Source: Acanthamoeba sp. SK_2022b
Taxonomy: Eukaryota; Discosea; Longamoebia; Acanthamoebidae
NCBI GenBank assembly: GCA_027943245.1
Contig: JANDJZ010000357.1
Coordinates: 1 to 47,358, forward strand
DNA length: 47,358 nucleotides
Reading direction: 5' to 3'
Shown here piece by piece: positions 11,376-22,485 of the stretch. The position numbers were made by a program, and so were the translations under genes. Positions within the stretch are counted from its first letter, which is position 1, and each line of letters starts with the position of its first letter. Under the pieces are notes generated by a model. The model was not told the origin of the DNA. It saw only the letters and a list, made by a program, of their open reading frames with translations, and ran no database searches.

Positions 11376-12473
11376 ATGAACAGGATAGACATGAACGTGC
11401 AGAAGCCGCCAGCAGGCTGGTGGCGCCTTGACGCCGCTGCAGAGGAAGGCGAAGAGAAGGAGACCGTCGAAGCCGAACCCAGCCAAGAGGAAGTGACGGA
11501 AGGCGGCAAGGAGAGGAAAGCAGACAGCGAGGAAGAAAAGGAGACAAATGAAAAGGAAGAAGAGGAGGAAGATGAAGAGGAGGAAGACTCAGCAGAGCCC
11601 AAAGCGATACGAAAGGAAGAGCTGCATATCGGCTCGAAGGTGGCCTTCATCCTCTACAACGTTCTGTCGCCAGCCGAATGCCAGCACCTCATCGCCAAGA
11701 CCGAACGTATGGGCTACAAGCCCATGCCCGAGTACCCCACCGGCTACCGCAGCAACACCCGCCTTATAATCGACGACGATGAGCTGCAGCAGGAGGTGTG
11801 GCGCCGCGTGGCACCACACATCCCCGCCACCTTTGAAGATCGCCGCGGCAAGTGGGAAGCCTACGGCCTCAACTCTCGATGGCGCTTCTGCAGGTATTCT
11901 TTTATTCTTTTACTTGTTTTGATCTGTTTCCTCTTTAAATTGATATTTTATTATTATTATTATTATTAATTATTACTATTGCTCCACGCAGGTACACGCC
12001 AGGCCAGCACTTCTCGGCCCACCACGATGGCTGCTTCGAGAATAACCCCTACGACAGGAGCCACCTTACGTACGCTCACCTCTCTACCTCCTCACCAGCC
12101 ACCGCTCTACCGTCCACCCCTCTCACGCTCTCTCTCCTCTCTTCGAACAGTTTCATGTTCTACCTGAATGGCGGCTTTGATAGTGGTACTGTCTTCACCT
12201 TGAACATGCGTGTGCGCTACTGTTCCTCTTCTCATGTTCTCTCCCTCTTCATCTTCATCTTCTTGCTCTACTCAATCGCCAGGCGCGACTGTGTTCCTCG
12301 AGGGCGGCCGCAAGTTTGTGAGACCAAAGGCGGGCATGGTCCTCGTCTTCCAGCACAACATCCTCCACGAGGGCCAGCGACTGGGCTCGGGCAAGAAGTA
12401 CATCATGCGCAGCGACGTCATGTACCGCCGCCCCCGGCCGCCTCCTCCCAAGTACGACGAGTATGCGTTGTAG
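11376..12473 (+). CDS. Prolyl-4-hydroxylase-type 2-oxoglutarate/Fe(II) oxygenase
   Basis: Predicted soluble 2-oxoglutarate-dependent dioxygenase. Exons: 11376-11893, 11992-12069, 12151-12185 and 12283-12473. After a very acidic Glu-rich N-terminal extension of about 75 residues comes the catalytic fold: an N-terminal helix block (LSPAECQHLIAKTERMGYKP), RSNTRLIIDD, then FSAHHDG with the HxD iron ligands, RSHLTFMFYLNGGFDSG, GATVFLEGG, and NILHEGQRLGSGKKYIMRSD with the distal His ligand and the Arg that holds 2-oxoglutarate. These match the P4Hc pattern. There is no signal peptide, so a cytosolic or nuclear hydroxylase is more likely than a collagen-type ER enzyme. The start is chosen as the first ATG in the frame, at 11376. 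The substrate is unknown. Confidence 0.85.
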
Positions 12474-12531
12474 CGCCCCCTTCCCCCAATATGTCCCGTT
12501 ACGCTGTACTCGAGCCGTTGTAATAAGGGTT

Positions 12532-14191
12532 TCATGAGTTGGTGACCGACGACGAGAGCGGCCTGGCCACCGATGCTCTGGTAGTGGGCAGCGGCGGCGG
12601 CATCTCAATGCTGCCGCCGTTGCTCGGCTGGTGCTCCAGTGGCCCCAGCAGTAGCGCCGACAGCGACGTGGCGCCGGTCGAGACCTGGCTCGATGGCGGG
12701 GCAGCCCAGCCGTAGCGCGAGGCCGCGTAGGCGCCGAACACGGAAGGCTGCAGAGCCGAGGCCAGTGGCGACGACGGAGTGGGGATGGGGATGGGGGTGG
12801 ACGTGGAGGTTGCGGGCAGCGGAGATGAAGGTTGTGGGAGCGGGGAGGAGGGGAGGGACGGGTAGGCGGAAGTGGTGGGTGGCCAGAAAGGCGCAGGAGA
12901 CGACGTAAAGGGGAAGTAGTTGCGAGGAGAGTAGGAAGATGGCTCTGGCCCAGTGGTCGAGGTCGTGCTGGCTTCAGTCGTGGGTCGTCTGTCTGTTGCT
13001 TCGGGTGCAGCGCTTGGCTTCTTCACATGCGTTTCCTCTGCTTCCCTTTCGCCGCTACGTTCGTCTTCGTCTACCTGCTTGCGGCGGGGTCTGGTGAGGC
13101 CCAAGCCCTCGAGCTGGGCAATGCGTTTGTGGCTCAACTTTCCTTCTGCCCAGTTCTGCCTCACCTCACTCAACCATACCGCCAGCTGCTTGTTCTCGTA
13201 TGTCCTGGTGTAGTCGTGCGCCAATGTGAGGTCAAGTTGCCCAGCCAAGGAGGATGAAGGGGTGTGTACCGTGGCACCCGAGGATGGCCGTGTAGGCTGA
13301 TGAATTCGCCTAGCTGCTCGATGCGAAGGGCCCATCGTTGGGTATTGGTTAAGCCGTCCTTGCCCACGACGTCCTGCAGCTTCTCCCCTACACCCTTCCC
13401 GCTGTCTCTACGCGGCGGAGCTCGTAGTGCGCTGAACGACAAGGGAGGCCCGGCGGAAGTCGAGTTCGGTGTGGCCTGTGTAGCGTCGGTCTGTGGCGTG
13501 CTGTCGATCCTCCTCCTCTTCGCAGTGCCCTCAAACTCTGCGTCGCCCTCTTCATCTTCCACATTGCTGCTGGCGTCGAACCACTCTCCACCTCCTTCTG
13601 CAGCTGCTGAACGCTTCTCTGGGTGCTGAAGGGTGGTCTCTGATCCGTTGCTACTGTTGCCATGGCCTTGCTCGGCTTTCACCTCCACCAGCATCACCAG
13701 CTTTCTTCTACCTGGCTGGTGCTGTTCCACCGCGAGGCTGGCCACTGCAGCAGATGGAGTGGGAGCTGGGTAGGTTCGGGAGGTCAGCCTGGGCATGGCT
13801 TGTGCTGAGCATGACAGCATATGCCACCCCAGCTCCCTCTGGCGCCGCAGCTGACGCAACCTCTCGTCGATGAGGGCTATGCTGCTCACCAGGCTCACTC
13901 GTCTCTGCACAAGCCTCCCCTCCTCCTCAAGCGTGTCATCGGGGTGCTTAGGGAGACCCAGCAACCCTTCTCCTTGGGCACTGGTCTCCACACCTGCTTG
14001 GGGCTCAGCCGCGAGGCTGCCCACATTACCTGCTTGCCCTTCGCCAGACTCCGCCGGCGAGGAGAGGGGGAGGAGAGCCTGCCACTGCACTCTCAGTGTG
14101 AGACTTCAAGACGTACTGCCTGGCCCGTAGTTGTGGTTGTGGTTGTGCCTCTCACCTGGTCTGTACATGGCCAGTTCGAGTCCAGCTCCAT
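12532..14191 (-). CDS. Stand-alone helicase-associated (HA) domain protein
   Basis: Exons (minus strand) 14191-14156, 14084-13270 and 13204-12532, joined by GT-AG introns of 71 and 65 bp. Only with the second splice does the domain become continuous: RWALRIEQLGEFISLHGHPRVP joins TYENKQLAVWLSEVRQNWAEGKLSHKRIAQLEGLGL. This is the helicase-associated (HA, PF03457-type) pattern: W..RI..L..F...HGH..VP, an aromatic W..RQ pair, and L...RI..LE.LG. No helicase motifs are present. The N-terminal 250 residues are low complexity with one helical RQLRRQRELGW segment and a KRRRID nuclear-type cluster. The C-terminal 200 residues are Ser/Pro/Thr-rich. HA domains are thought to bind nucleic acid, and this protein may be a regulator. 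The first exon (ATG 14191) is inferred from splice borders only. Confidence 0.7.
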
Positions 14192-14532
14192 CTTCTCGTA
14201 TCTGCGTTCCTCTGGAACCACCTCACGACAGTCGCAGGGCGACGCTACCACAAGGTTTTCGTCAGACCTTTCTTTCAGGGTGGCGCGATTTTTGGCTTGG
14301 GGAAAAAGGTTACGCTGCAACCGGTGGCCAATTCGGAGAGATGAAACAAATAAGGTTCTCTGGTGTTGTTTTGTTGGCCTTTCCCCAACATTTTGTACAA
14401 ACCATACAACAACTGGGAGGAGGGGGGCACTGGGCTGTTGCATGGTGCAGGGTGTCACCACGCAACGCTGTGTCTTGTCGAATACAGGCCTCCATACTAG
14501 CAGGCGGAAAACTGTTGAAGAAGCTGTGCGGT
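14192..14532. other. Gap between HA-domain gene and AOX gene
   Basis: About 340 bp lying downstream of the alternative oxidase stop and upstream of the HA-protein start, both on the minus strand. Nothing else was recognised. It presumably holds the AOX 3' UTR and the HA-gene promoter. Confidence 0.4.
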
Positions 14533-15940
14533 CTAGTAGCCTGGAGGGAAGGGGTTGTCCTGCTCCAGCTGCAGGTTGGCAAAGGTGTGGTTGACCTCCC
14601 TGTGGTGGGCCTCGTCGGCTCTGATCAGCGCCACCACGTCCCTCCACTTGGCATCGTCGCTCTAACGTGATTGAAGAGAGAAACACGAGTTTGAGGTCAC
14701 GTTATGTTGTGTTGTGATGTGTTGTGATCTGTTGTGTGGTTACCATCTTCCAGTACTGCCGGGCGATGTCCGGAGCCGGCATGTCCTTCCACTGCGGCAG
14801 CTTGCCGGCGTCGATGTCGTGCAGCAAGTGGGTGTAGGTACGCACGGCCTCCTCCTCGAGGTAGCCCACGAAGCGGTGACAGAACCTGATGGACGCACTG
14901 AGGGTTAGCCCCTCCCTCAACTCGTGTCGTGTGTGTCTAGAGGTACCGAGGGGAGACGAGGTAGGCGGCAAAGAAGAAGTTGAAGAAGATGCCCTGGGTC
15001 ACCCACACGGCGGTCTTGAAGAGCTTGCCGGGCTGCTTGAGCTTGATGCCCGTCAGCAGGTGCATGCGCTCGTTCTCGGCCTCCTCCAGCAGAGTGTGGA
15101 TCCAGCCGTGGTCTCTCTTCATGCGACGCAGCGAGTGGAGATGCCTCAGGATGGCGGCCACGGAGCCGGGAACGCCCGCCACGGTCTCCAGGAAGATGAT
15201 GCGACGAAGCCAGTCGGCCTCAGTGAGCTTGCCCCACGAGTACCCGCTCATCCAGTCAAAGTTGAACCTGGTGTGGTGTAGTGTTGTGGAAAGTGGTGAG
15301 GGAAAGTTCGTAGTAGGCGGGGTGTGGTAAGGGGAGGAGGTTCATACCGCATGAGACGGACGGTGTAGAGGGCGAGCTTGTCGGTGAGGTTCTCAGGCGG
15401 GTTGTGATTGACTTGCACGCCGTCCACATATTCATTCTTCCAGATGGGGTGAGGCAAGGTGTACGCTACTTGCGTGGCCGACCCACTGCGCATGTACATA
15501 CGAGAGTAGTAATTGGAGGTGAGCTTTGGGAGGTGAGTAGCGGCGAGTAGAAAAGGAAAGGGGCACCTTTGCTCTCGGGCACGCTCGACGGTCTGCTGTG
15601 CGGCTATGGAGGGGTTCGACGCGGCAGCCTTCTTCTCCTCCTTGGTCTGTTGGGGTGCGCCTTCGCTCAAGGCAGCAGACGTGGTGTTGGCTCTCTTGGC
15701 CCACCACACCAGCGCCGAGGACGATGGGCGACCTGGGTGAACTCGAGTGCTTATGGCGGTGGTGGTGCTGGCGTTCGTTGCAACGCGAGCGCGCCCCGTG
15801 GTCGGGGCTGCAAGGTGGAGGGACAGGTGGCGCCTCGACTGGACGAGCGTGGACGCCCTGACGCTTCCCGGGTTGGCGAGCGGCGCAACGAACAAAGAGG
15901 CTCCGCGAAGGGTGGCAATTCTATGGCAGTGCTGTTTCAT
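14533..15940 (-). CDS. AOX: Mitochondrial alternative oxidase (AOX)
   Basis: Cyanide-resistant ubiquinol oxidase of the inner mitochondrial membrane; it passes electrons from ubiquinol to oxygen without proton pumping. Exons (minus) 15940-15348, 15267-14947, 14885-14745 and 14661-14533; the introns (80, 61 and 83 bp) give exact phase matches. The diiron carboxylate ligands are all visible: Glu in [10 protein letters not shown], Glu and His in [11 protein letters not shown], Glu in [13 protein letters not shown], and Glu and His in [12 protein letters not shown]. The [12 protein letters not shown] block precedes the core. The N-terminus ([19 protein letters not shown], Arg-rich, no acid) is a mitochondrial presequence. 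Start: the frame is open to 15976, but there it starts with TTG; the first ATG is 15940. A possible extra intron near 15510-15567 is not needed to keep the frame. It lies divergent to the RasGEF gene. Confidence 0.95.
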
Positions 15941-16903
15941 GTTGGTGTAAACAGTGGGTTTGAGGCGAGCAACCAAGATGAGAGATGCTGTTTTATTGCA
16001 ACTCCCCTTTCGGAAGCTTGCCTATTCGCGGCCTTGTTGTTGCGGCGTCCGGGATTTCCTCTAATAGCGCGAGGAGTGACCGAAAACCACCTGAACATCG
16101 GGAAAGATTTCGGTCCTCTTAAATACCACAAATACTTAACATTAGTGCGTTGTGGTGGTGGCAACTTCGTGGAATGTAGGGCAGCAGAAACTTGTCTTGT
16201 GTCTTGACAACAAAATGTTGAAACTGGGACGTTCGGCTTTTGGGACCTTTGGACCAGAACTCCCAACCAATAATCAACAAGGCTTATTGGGGAACTACCC
16301 ACGGTGAAAAGAACACCTACGCCACCCACACCTTTATCATGCTTAGGAATACGTACCCAATGAAGAGGATGCCATGCATGACCAGTTCCAGCTGCCTGGC
16401 CTTACCAATTAAAAGCTGGTGCAGAGGCAGCTGGAGGGCAACACATGACCTTCACCACTTGTAGGTGAGTGAGCCCACACCTCATGATTGTGTGGATCTG
16501 CTACAACCAACAGGTTTGAACTGGGTAGGTGCACCAGCATAACAGCCACCGGTGGTCGGGTTTTTGAACTTGTCCGCGTGCTACTGTGCTGGGAAAAATC
16601 AGGGAACCTGCTAGTTTGTAGTGAAATTTCACGTGGCGGTATGCGCTACTGGGCAGGTCCGCGTCCCATGTACAACCCAACAGGAGGCGGGGAAGGAACT
16701 CTTCTCTGCTCGGGGCGTACAGCAAAAAGTGAAGCCACCCAAGAAGAAGACGAACGAACTAAAACCTAAAGCACCGGCGGAGAGGGATAGAGGCACTGCA
16801 GCGATTAGAAGAAGAGGAGGAGAGAGGAGCGGTGGGAGGGTGCGGGGCACGACAGCAACTGGCTCCACAACAGCAACAACAATCGACAAAGGCAGCAGGA
16901 AAG
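15941..16903. other. Divergent promoter region between AOX and RasGEF
   Basis: About 960 bp separating two genes read outward in opposite directions. It must hold both promoters and 5' UTRs. Short frames here lack domain character. The 16740-16900 part is purine-rich with GAA/GGA and CAA repeats just upstream of the RasGEF ATG. Confidence 0.45.
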
Positions 16904-17442
16904 ATGAGCAACGGGACTCCGCCACCCGGCAAAGATGAAGTCTTTGATCGCACGGCCCGGCTGGTCATGACCAGCGTCAATGACGGTATTCCTCCTCCTT
17001 CTGATATGCTTCAAGGAAGAGACTACCGGGGACAACCTCGCTGCCCTCTTCCCCCCCCCCCCTCGCAAACGAACTCTTCGTTTTTTCGTTCTTCGTCTCC
17101 GTGAGTTTATTATTTATTATTTATTTGTTTGTTTTTTCTTTCCCTCACATTTTCTCTTTTGTAGCTGACATGGAGGCCTTCCTGTTGAGCTATCCCATGG
17201 TGCTCACGCCCAAGAACGATCTCGCCCTCCTCTGGGCCGAAGAGTACGTGCAGCCTACACTCGTTGTCTTCTTACTCCCGGTGGCTTAACTCCTCGAATG
17301 TCCTCCGCGCGCTTGTGTGCTTGTGCCAGGTACCGAAAGGCCTGCTTGCGGCTTGACGGAGACACTCGCAAGAAACAGCAGGCCAACAGGTCCGTGCCGA
17401 CACGCTACTGGCCACATGTCTTCTCATCTCACGCACTTCATT

Positions 17443-17474
<32 letters not shown>

Positions 17475-20400
17475 TCTGTGTGTGTGTGGTGTGTGTGTAG
17501 AATTCTGGACTTCATGCGACTGTGGGCCAAGAACTACCCCAACGATTTCACGCCGGCGTCGCGCAAGGCCGTGCTCGATGTGCTCGCCAAGGAGAGCGGC
17601 GGCAACGCCGCCCTGCTCAACGAGTTCAAGCTCCTCTTCCTCAAGCGCCAGGTCAACCCTCCCTCCGCCTCCACGCCCGCCGAGCCGGCCTCGTCGCCTT
17701 CGGATCCGGCCAATGGCGGCAGCGGCATAGGGACACGAGGCGGCAGCGGGGTAAGGCTCTTTCGCAGCGGCAGCCTCACGTCGCGCGGGACCAACGGAGC
17801 GGCGCCCGCGTCGTCTTCGGCTCAGCTCGTGAGCGGCAGCACGCTGGCGGGCAGCCTCACTTCCCGCGAGCACAAGCCGAGCCACAGGGACCAGGCCGAC
17901 GCCGGCGCGCCGGTGACGTCATCGTCTTCGTCGTCGACAACGACCAATGGGGAAGCTGCGGCGGGCGGCCAGCCGGGCCCGATCCAGGCGTCGCTCTCGG
18001 GCGGCTCGCTCGACAAGATGTTTGCTCGACGCACGACCAAGAAGCAGCGAAGCGCCACGATCAGCGGCGGACCGCTGCCCGAACTGACCTCCCTCCCCGA
18101 CTTTCGCGTGGCCGACCGCCCATCGTCGTCTTCGCTCTCTTCACCGCGAGATTCGACTTCGTCGTCGTCTTCGTTCTTGTCGTCTTCGCTCTCTTCGTCG
18201 CACGCGTCGCCGCCGCCGTCGCCCAGGACCGTTGAGGGCCGAAGGCTCAACAAAGAGCACAGCCTGAGCACCAACAACGTGCGGAATGCTATCGCCCCGC
18301 CCGCCGTGCCGCCCATCAACCTGCACGAGGTGCGCAAGAAGGACCAGATCAACCTCAAGGAGAAGGACCAGAAGGCCATCAAGAAGATCCGGTCGGCCTC
18401 CCTCAACAAGCACCAACAGCAGCAGCAAGGCCAGCACGCCTCCACCATCTCCCTCATCTCCCCGCGCGTAGACAAGGGCCGCCTCAAAGGTATGTGTCGA
18501 CAGATTTTTCAGTGTCGACAGATTTGCTGATGTAGAGACCACCCTATGGTGGTGGTGGTGGATGCAGACATGGTGAAGGACCTGGGCCGCAGGAAGAAGT
18601 TTCTCGACTTCTCGACGGCCTCACTGGCGCGCGAGCTGACGATGCAGGAGTGGGAGATCTTCAAGCGGATCGGGCCGCGCGAGTTCCTGAACCAGGCGTG
18701 GCAGCGGGAGAACAAGCACATCATCGCGCCCAACATCATCCGCATGATCAACCGCTTCAACCAGATCTCCTACTGGGTCGCCACCGAGGTGCTCACCAAG
18801 CAGGACCGCAAGACGCAGGTCAAGATCATCAAGAAGTTCATCAAGACCGCCTACATCTGCTTCCACCTCGGCAACTTCAACTCCATGATGGAGATCCTCT
18901 CCGGCCTCAACAACATCTCCATCTCCCGCCTCAAGGTCTTTCTCTCGTTTGTTTGCATGCATGTGCGCGCGCGTGCTGTCGTGTGCGTGCATGCTGTCGT
19001 GCATGTGCGTGCTGACACGAGTTGGTTGCAGGACACGTGGCGGCAGGTGCCGGAGAAGTACAAGGCCTACTTTGAGGAGCTGGAGGCGGTGATGGACAAC
19101 CAACAGAACTTCTCCCGCTACCGCGAACAGCTCGCCAAGTAAGTTCCCCTCCCGTGTGCGCGCGTGAGTCGGAGGCTCTCCCTCCCCCAAACAACAACTC
19201 ACTCGCGGTTGTGGTCAGGCGGGAGGAGGCGCGCGAGCCTACGCTGCCCTACTTCGGGCTGTTCCTGCGCTACTTCACCTACCTGGACGACGGCAACCCA
19301 GCCTATGGCCCCGACAAGTCCATCAATATCTCCGCCATGGAGCTCCGCCTCGAACATGTGCGTGTCTTTCTCTCTCCCCCCCCCACGCACAACGATACAC
19401 AGAGCCACTCACATGACATGTGCGATGCGCAGGTGCAAAAGGTTATGAAGTACCAGTCGATTCCATACAACCTCTCGCGGTGCGTCGACAAAAACGTGTC
19501 CCCCCCCAAACCGATGCTTGTGCTGATCTGGTGATGGTCATGTGGGTGGCCGGGCCTCTTTTTGTAGGAACGTGCACGTGCAGAACTTCATCAACAATTT
19601 GCAAGTGGTGGAGGACGAGGACATGCTCTACGCTATGTCGCTCGCCTCTCAGGCGCCCTCCAACGTTCACCCCGACCAACTCGTCCCCGGTACCTGCCCT
19701 CTCTCTCCACCTTTCTTCGCTTTCGTTTTCCTGTCGCCTTTTCGTTCTTGCCCCCCCCCCCTCCTCTCATCAGTCCTGCCTCCTCACCGTTCGACCACAC
19801 AGAGCCAGATGCGCAAATGTTTGCGGAGGACATGGTCGCGACGGGCCGCGCCGGCACCGCGTTCTCGCACAACCGACCCTTCCTGCCCAACGAAACCGAC
19901 GAGACCAGGGTTCGTCACCATCGCCATCGCTGTCGTCGTCACCCTCCTCATTTTCATCGTCGTCGTTGTATCTTCATTCATCATCGACTCTGTCGTCGTA
20001 TCCACGCGCGTGCAGGACGATATCTCCGAGGAGACGAGCTCGTCGTTTCTCGACATCACAACCACCACCGAAGCCTCGACGCTCGAGCGCGAGGAGGACA
20101 ACACGGAGCTGTCCGCCCTCGAGAGCGACTTCGAAGATGAGGAAGAGCTGTACGAACCTCTCCCCCACTCCCCAACGCGCGCCCTTGAACTCACCTCGCT
20201 CCCCTCCCCCCCACACACACACGGCAATGCAGCAGGCTCGAGGAAAAGGTGGCGAAGCTGCGTCAGCAAATCCTGGCCGCGCGGGCTCACAAGGTACGCG
20301 AGTCGAGCGATGGGTGAGTGTGTGTGTGACGTGGCATGCCGTGGCGTTGCTGATGAAACGCTCCCTACGGAAAGGAGCAACTCGCACAGAAGGTGCTCGA

Positions 20401-21955
20401 CCTCCGCCGACAGAGGGGCTTCGACGTCGCGCCCGCCGCCGGGAGCCCGTCCAAGGAGAAGGAGAGCTGCGGGGGGAGCGGCGTGGATCGAGATCGGCCA
20501 AGGGCGCACAGCGCGGCCGCGGAGCAGCGATCGCGCATACTCCGCGAGATGGGCCACGCAGCGAGGCGCGTTAACACCTACAATGGCGGCCCATCGCATC
20601 GCAGCACGAAAGCGAACGCGAACGCGAACGAGAGGGAGGGGGAGAGGGAGGGAGAGCGGGGAAAGAACGAAGAGAGGGGGGTAACGACGGCGGATGGCCG
20701 TCGGCAGCGACGACCACGGGAGAAGGCGGAGACGGAGAAGGAGGCGAAGGCGAAGGGGGACTCGGACGACACCGAGGAGGAAGATTCCTCGTCGGGGGCC
20801 GAACGGCGCGAGTCGACGAGCCGCAGAGGCGGGAGGCGTCAGCGGCAGAGGCAACGGCGAAGCGACGACAGCGAGGACACAAAGAGCGAAGACGACGACG
20901 ATGAGGAGGAGGAGGAGAGCGAAGAGGGGGGAAGCGGGAGTGGGGGCGGGAGCGGGAGCGGGGAGGGAGCGACGTCCAGTGACGATGTGGACGAGTCGAG
21001 CGACAGCGAAAGCGAAGAGAGTGAGAGCGACAGCGACAGCGAAGAGAGCGAAAGCGACAGCGACAGCGACAGCGAGTCGGAGGGGGAGGAGGAAAGCAAC
21101 AGCAACAGCGACGACAGCGAAAACAGCGAGTCTACGTCGAGCAGCGTGGAGACCACATCGGAGAGCGACGACCTGACCAAGCCAAGCCTCAGCAAGGGCA
21201 AGTCGAGCCAGAAGAACAAGCACAAGAAAACGCGTTCATCGAAGCCAGCGTCGTCGCATCGGCCCTCGCTGTCGACGGCCGGCGCCGGCAAGGCCAAGAC
21301 AGTGCCATCGCTCGCCACGTCGCCGCGGCCCCACCCGCAGCCGGCCACGCCCCGCACCAGCGGCGTCTACATTCCGCCGCTCTACTTCGCGTCGTCGAGC
21401 GAGGGCGCCCACACGGCCAGCCGGGCGGCTGGGCGGCCGCGGGAGCGGGAGCGGGACCCCTACGCCCAGTACATCTCGCCCCGTGTGCCCAACACGCTCC
21501 CCTACTCGCCGCGCAGGCCTGCCTCCTCGGCCAGCCCGCCGTCGACGGCCGTGTTTGGCGGTCCGACGCTGCGCAGCGGCGGCAGCGGGATTCGACTCAA
21601 GGAGAGCCGGCGGCACGGGAGCCACCGCGGCCACCGCTCGCAGCAGGGCCCTGCCGACGAGGGGCGGGGCGGGCGCGAGAGCGGCGAGGTGGTGATGACG
21701 CGGGACGAGCGGATGGAGAAGACGTCGTCGTTCCGCTTTTTCGCTCACCTGAGCGAGGGCGTGTCCGAGGTCATGAGGCAGATCCACACCACGCCGGCGG
21801 CGGCCACGGGCGCTGGCGGACCGAGCGACAGCGACGGCGGAGACCACAGGCGCACGACCGTGCCGATGCGCGGACGAGCCGCCCTCCACCAGCAGCGACG
21901 ACGGCCCGCTTCGCTGAGCAAGAGCGACGGGATGCGAAGCGGCTCCGAACTATGA
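16904..21955 (+). CDS. Ras guanine-nucleotide exchange factor with long acidic tail
   Basis: Activates Ras-type GTPases by releasing GDP. ATG 16904 lies in AAGATGAG context. After a poorly resolved 5' part come an N-terminal RasGEF_N segment (ADMEAFLLSYPMVLTPKN; exons from about 17165 to 17243, 17330-17389, 17501-18489) and a Ser-rich linker of about 230 residues. The catalytic CDC25 domain is spread over 18568-18935, 19032-19138, 19219-19357, 19433-19479 and 19570-19689, with REFLNQAWQRENK, NIIRMINRFNQISYWVATEVL, FHLGNFNSMMEILSGLNN and LPYFGLFLRYFTYLDDGNP. Further exons start near 19800, at 20014, at 20236 and near 20375. The first two of these give an acidic stretch; the last two give a coiled-coil (LEEKVAKLRQQI, then EQLAQKVLDLRRQ). 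The last exon adds roughly 500 residues of Lys/Arg-rich and Ser/Asp/Glu-rich repeats. Introns around 16985-17165 are uncertain. Confidence 0.85.
20880..21180 (+). repeat. Ser-Asp/Glu repeat-coding tract
   Basis: Inside the last RasGEF exon, a run of AGCGA(C/A) and GAGGA units codes for long alternating Ser, Asp and Glu stretches. It is continuous with the gene frame and imperfect, so it is a coding low-complexity tract and not an inserted repeat. Such stretches are typical casein-kinase-2 targets, which is general knowledge and not shown here. Confidence 0.7.
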
Positions 21956-22042
21956 CGGTTCACTTGTTGTAAAGAGGTCGAGCAACACAACTACTCAACA
22001 GTTTCCAAGTACTTGATGTTTATTTGCACATTGTGGAATGGG

Positions 22043-22390
22043 TTACTGGGTGCTTCGCTCCTTCTCGTCGAGCCACTGGGGCAGCCGCAGGCCCACGCGG
22101 GCGGCGTTGCGCTGGAGGCGTGCGCGGTTGTCGTCGGGGCGAGGCGTGAGGCCGTAGCGTTCGAACATGTCCTTCTCCACGCGCGAGCTCTCGAGGAGGG
22201 TCAGGTAGGCCTGCCCCACCCGGAATCCGTCCCACGCCGCGGCAGGCGAAGATGCGGAAGATCGAAATGCTCCCACGATCGTGTCCCGCCACAGCGAGTT
22301 GTTGGCAACCGGGGTGAGTTGCTCATTGACCTCGCGCAGCAGGCCACGCAGCAGCCCGCGCACCTCCGATCTCGTCGGTCCGGCAGCCAT
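22043..22390 (-). CDS. FMC1: FMC1-like mitochondrial assembly factor
   Basis: An uninterrupted 115-codon frame from ATG 22390 to TAA. The pattern resembles FMC1/C7orf55, a small LYR-like mitochondrial protein that helps assembly of the F1 part of ATP synthase. N-terminal VRGLLRGLLREVNEQL corresponds to the family's FRGLLREL start, then comes a WRDTIVGAFRS block, a middle helix (GQAYLTLLESSRVEKDMFERYG), and the C-terminal ARVGLRLPQW motif that matches the family's GL(K/R)LP ending. Length (115) fits the usual 100-130. No clear presequence, as is common in this family. The 3' end is convergent with the RasGEF gene, 87 bp away. Confidence 0.7.
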   Translation of the reverse strand: MAAGPTRSEVRGLLRGLLREVNEQLTPVANNSLWRDTIVGAFRSSASSPAAAWDGFRVGQAYLTLLESSRVEKDMFERYGLTPRPDDNRARLQRNAARVGLRLPQWLDEKERSTQ

Positions 22391-22485
22391 TTTCTTCTAA
22401 TCTCTCGGCTTAAATCAAAAGAAATACATTTTCTTCATTTTTCTTCACAGCACAAGGAGAGGAGGGCCCTCGCTCTACGCAACTC

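Noticed and set aside
14093..14686. 197-codon minus-strand frame overlapping the AOX end
   Set aside because: It runs antiphase through the AOX last exon. Only its final codons (from ATG 14191 to 14156) make sense, as the first exon of the HA protein.
15941..15976. AOX start at 15976
   Set aside because: The codon there is TTG. The first ATG, at 15940, opens a better presequence.
15569..16207. 212-codon plus-strand frame opposite the AOX presequence
   Set aside because: It is the complement of the AOX first exon and has no independent coding character.
19784..21223. 479-codon minus-strand frame opposite the RasGEF tail
   Set aside because: Leu/Ser/Val-rich shadow of the acidic and basic repeat on the plus strand; stop-free because of composition.
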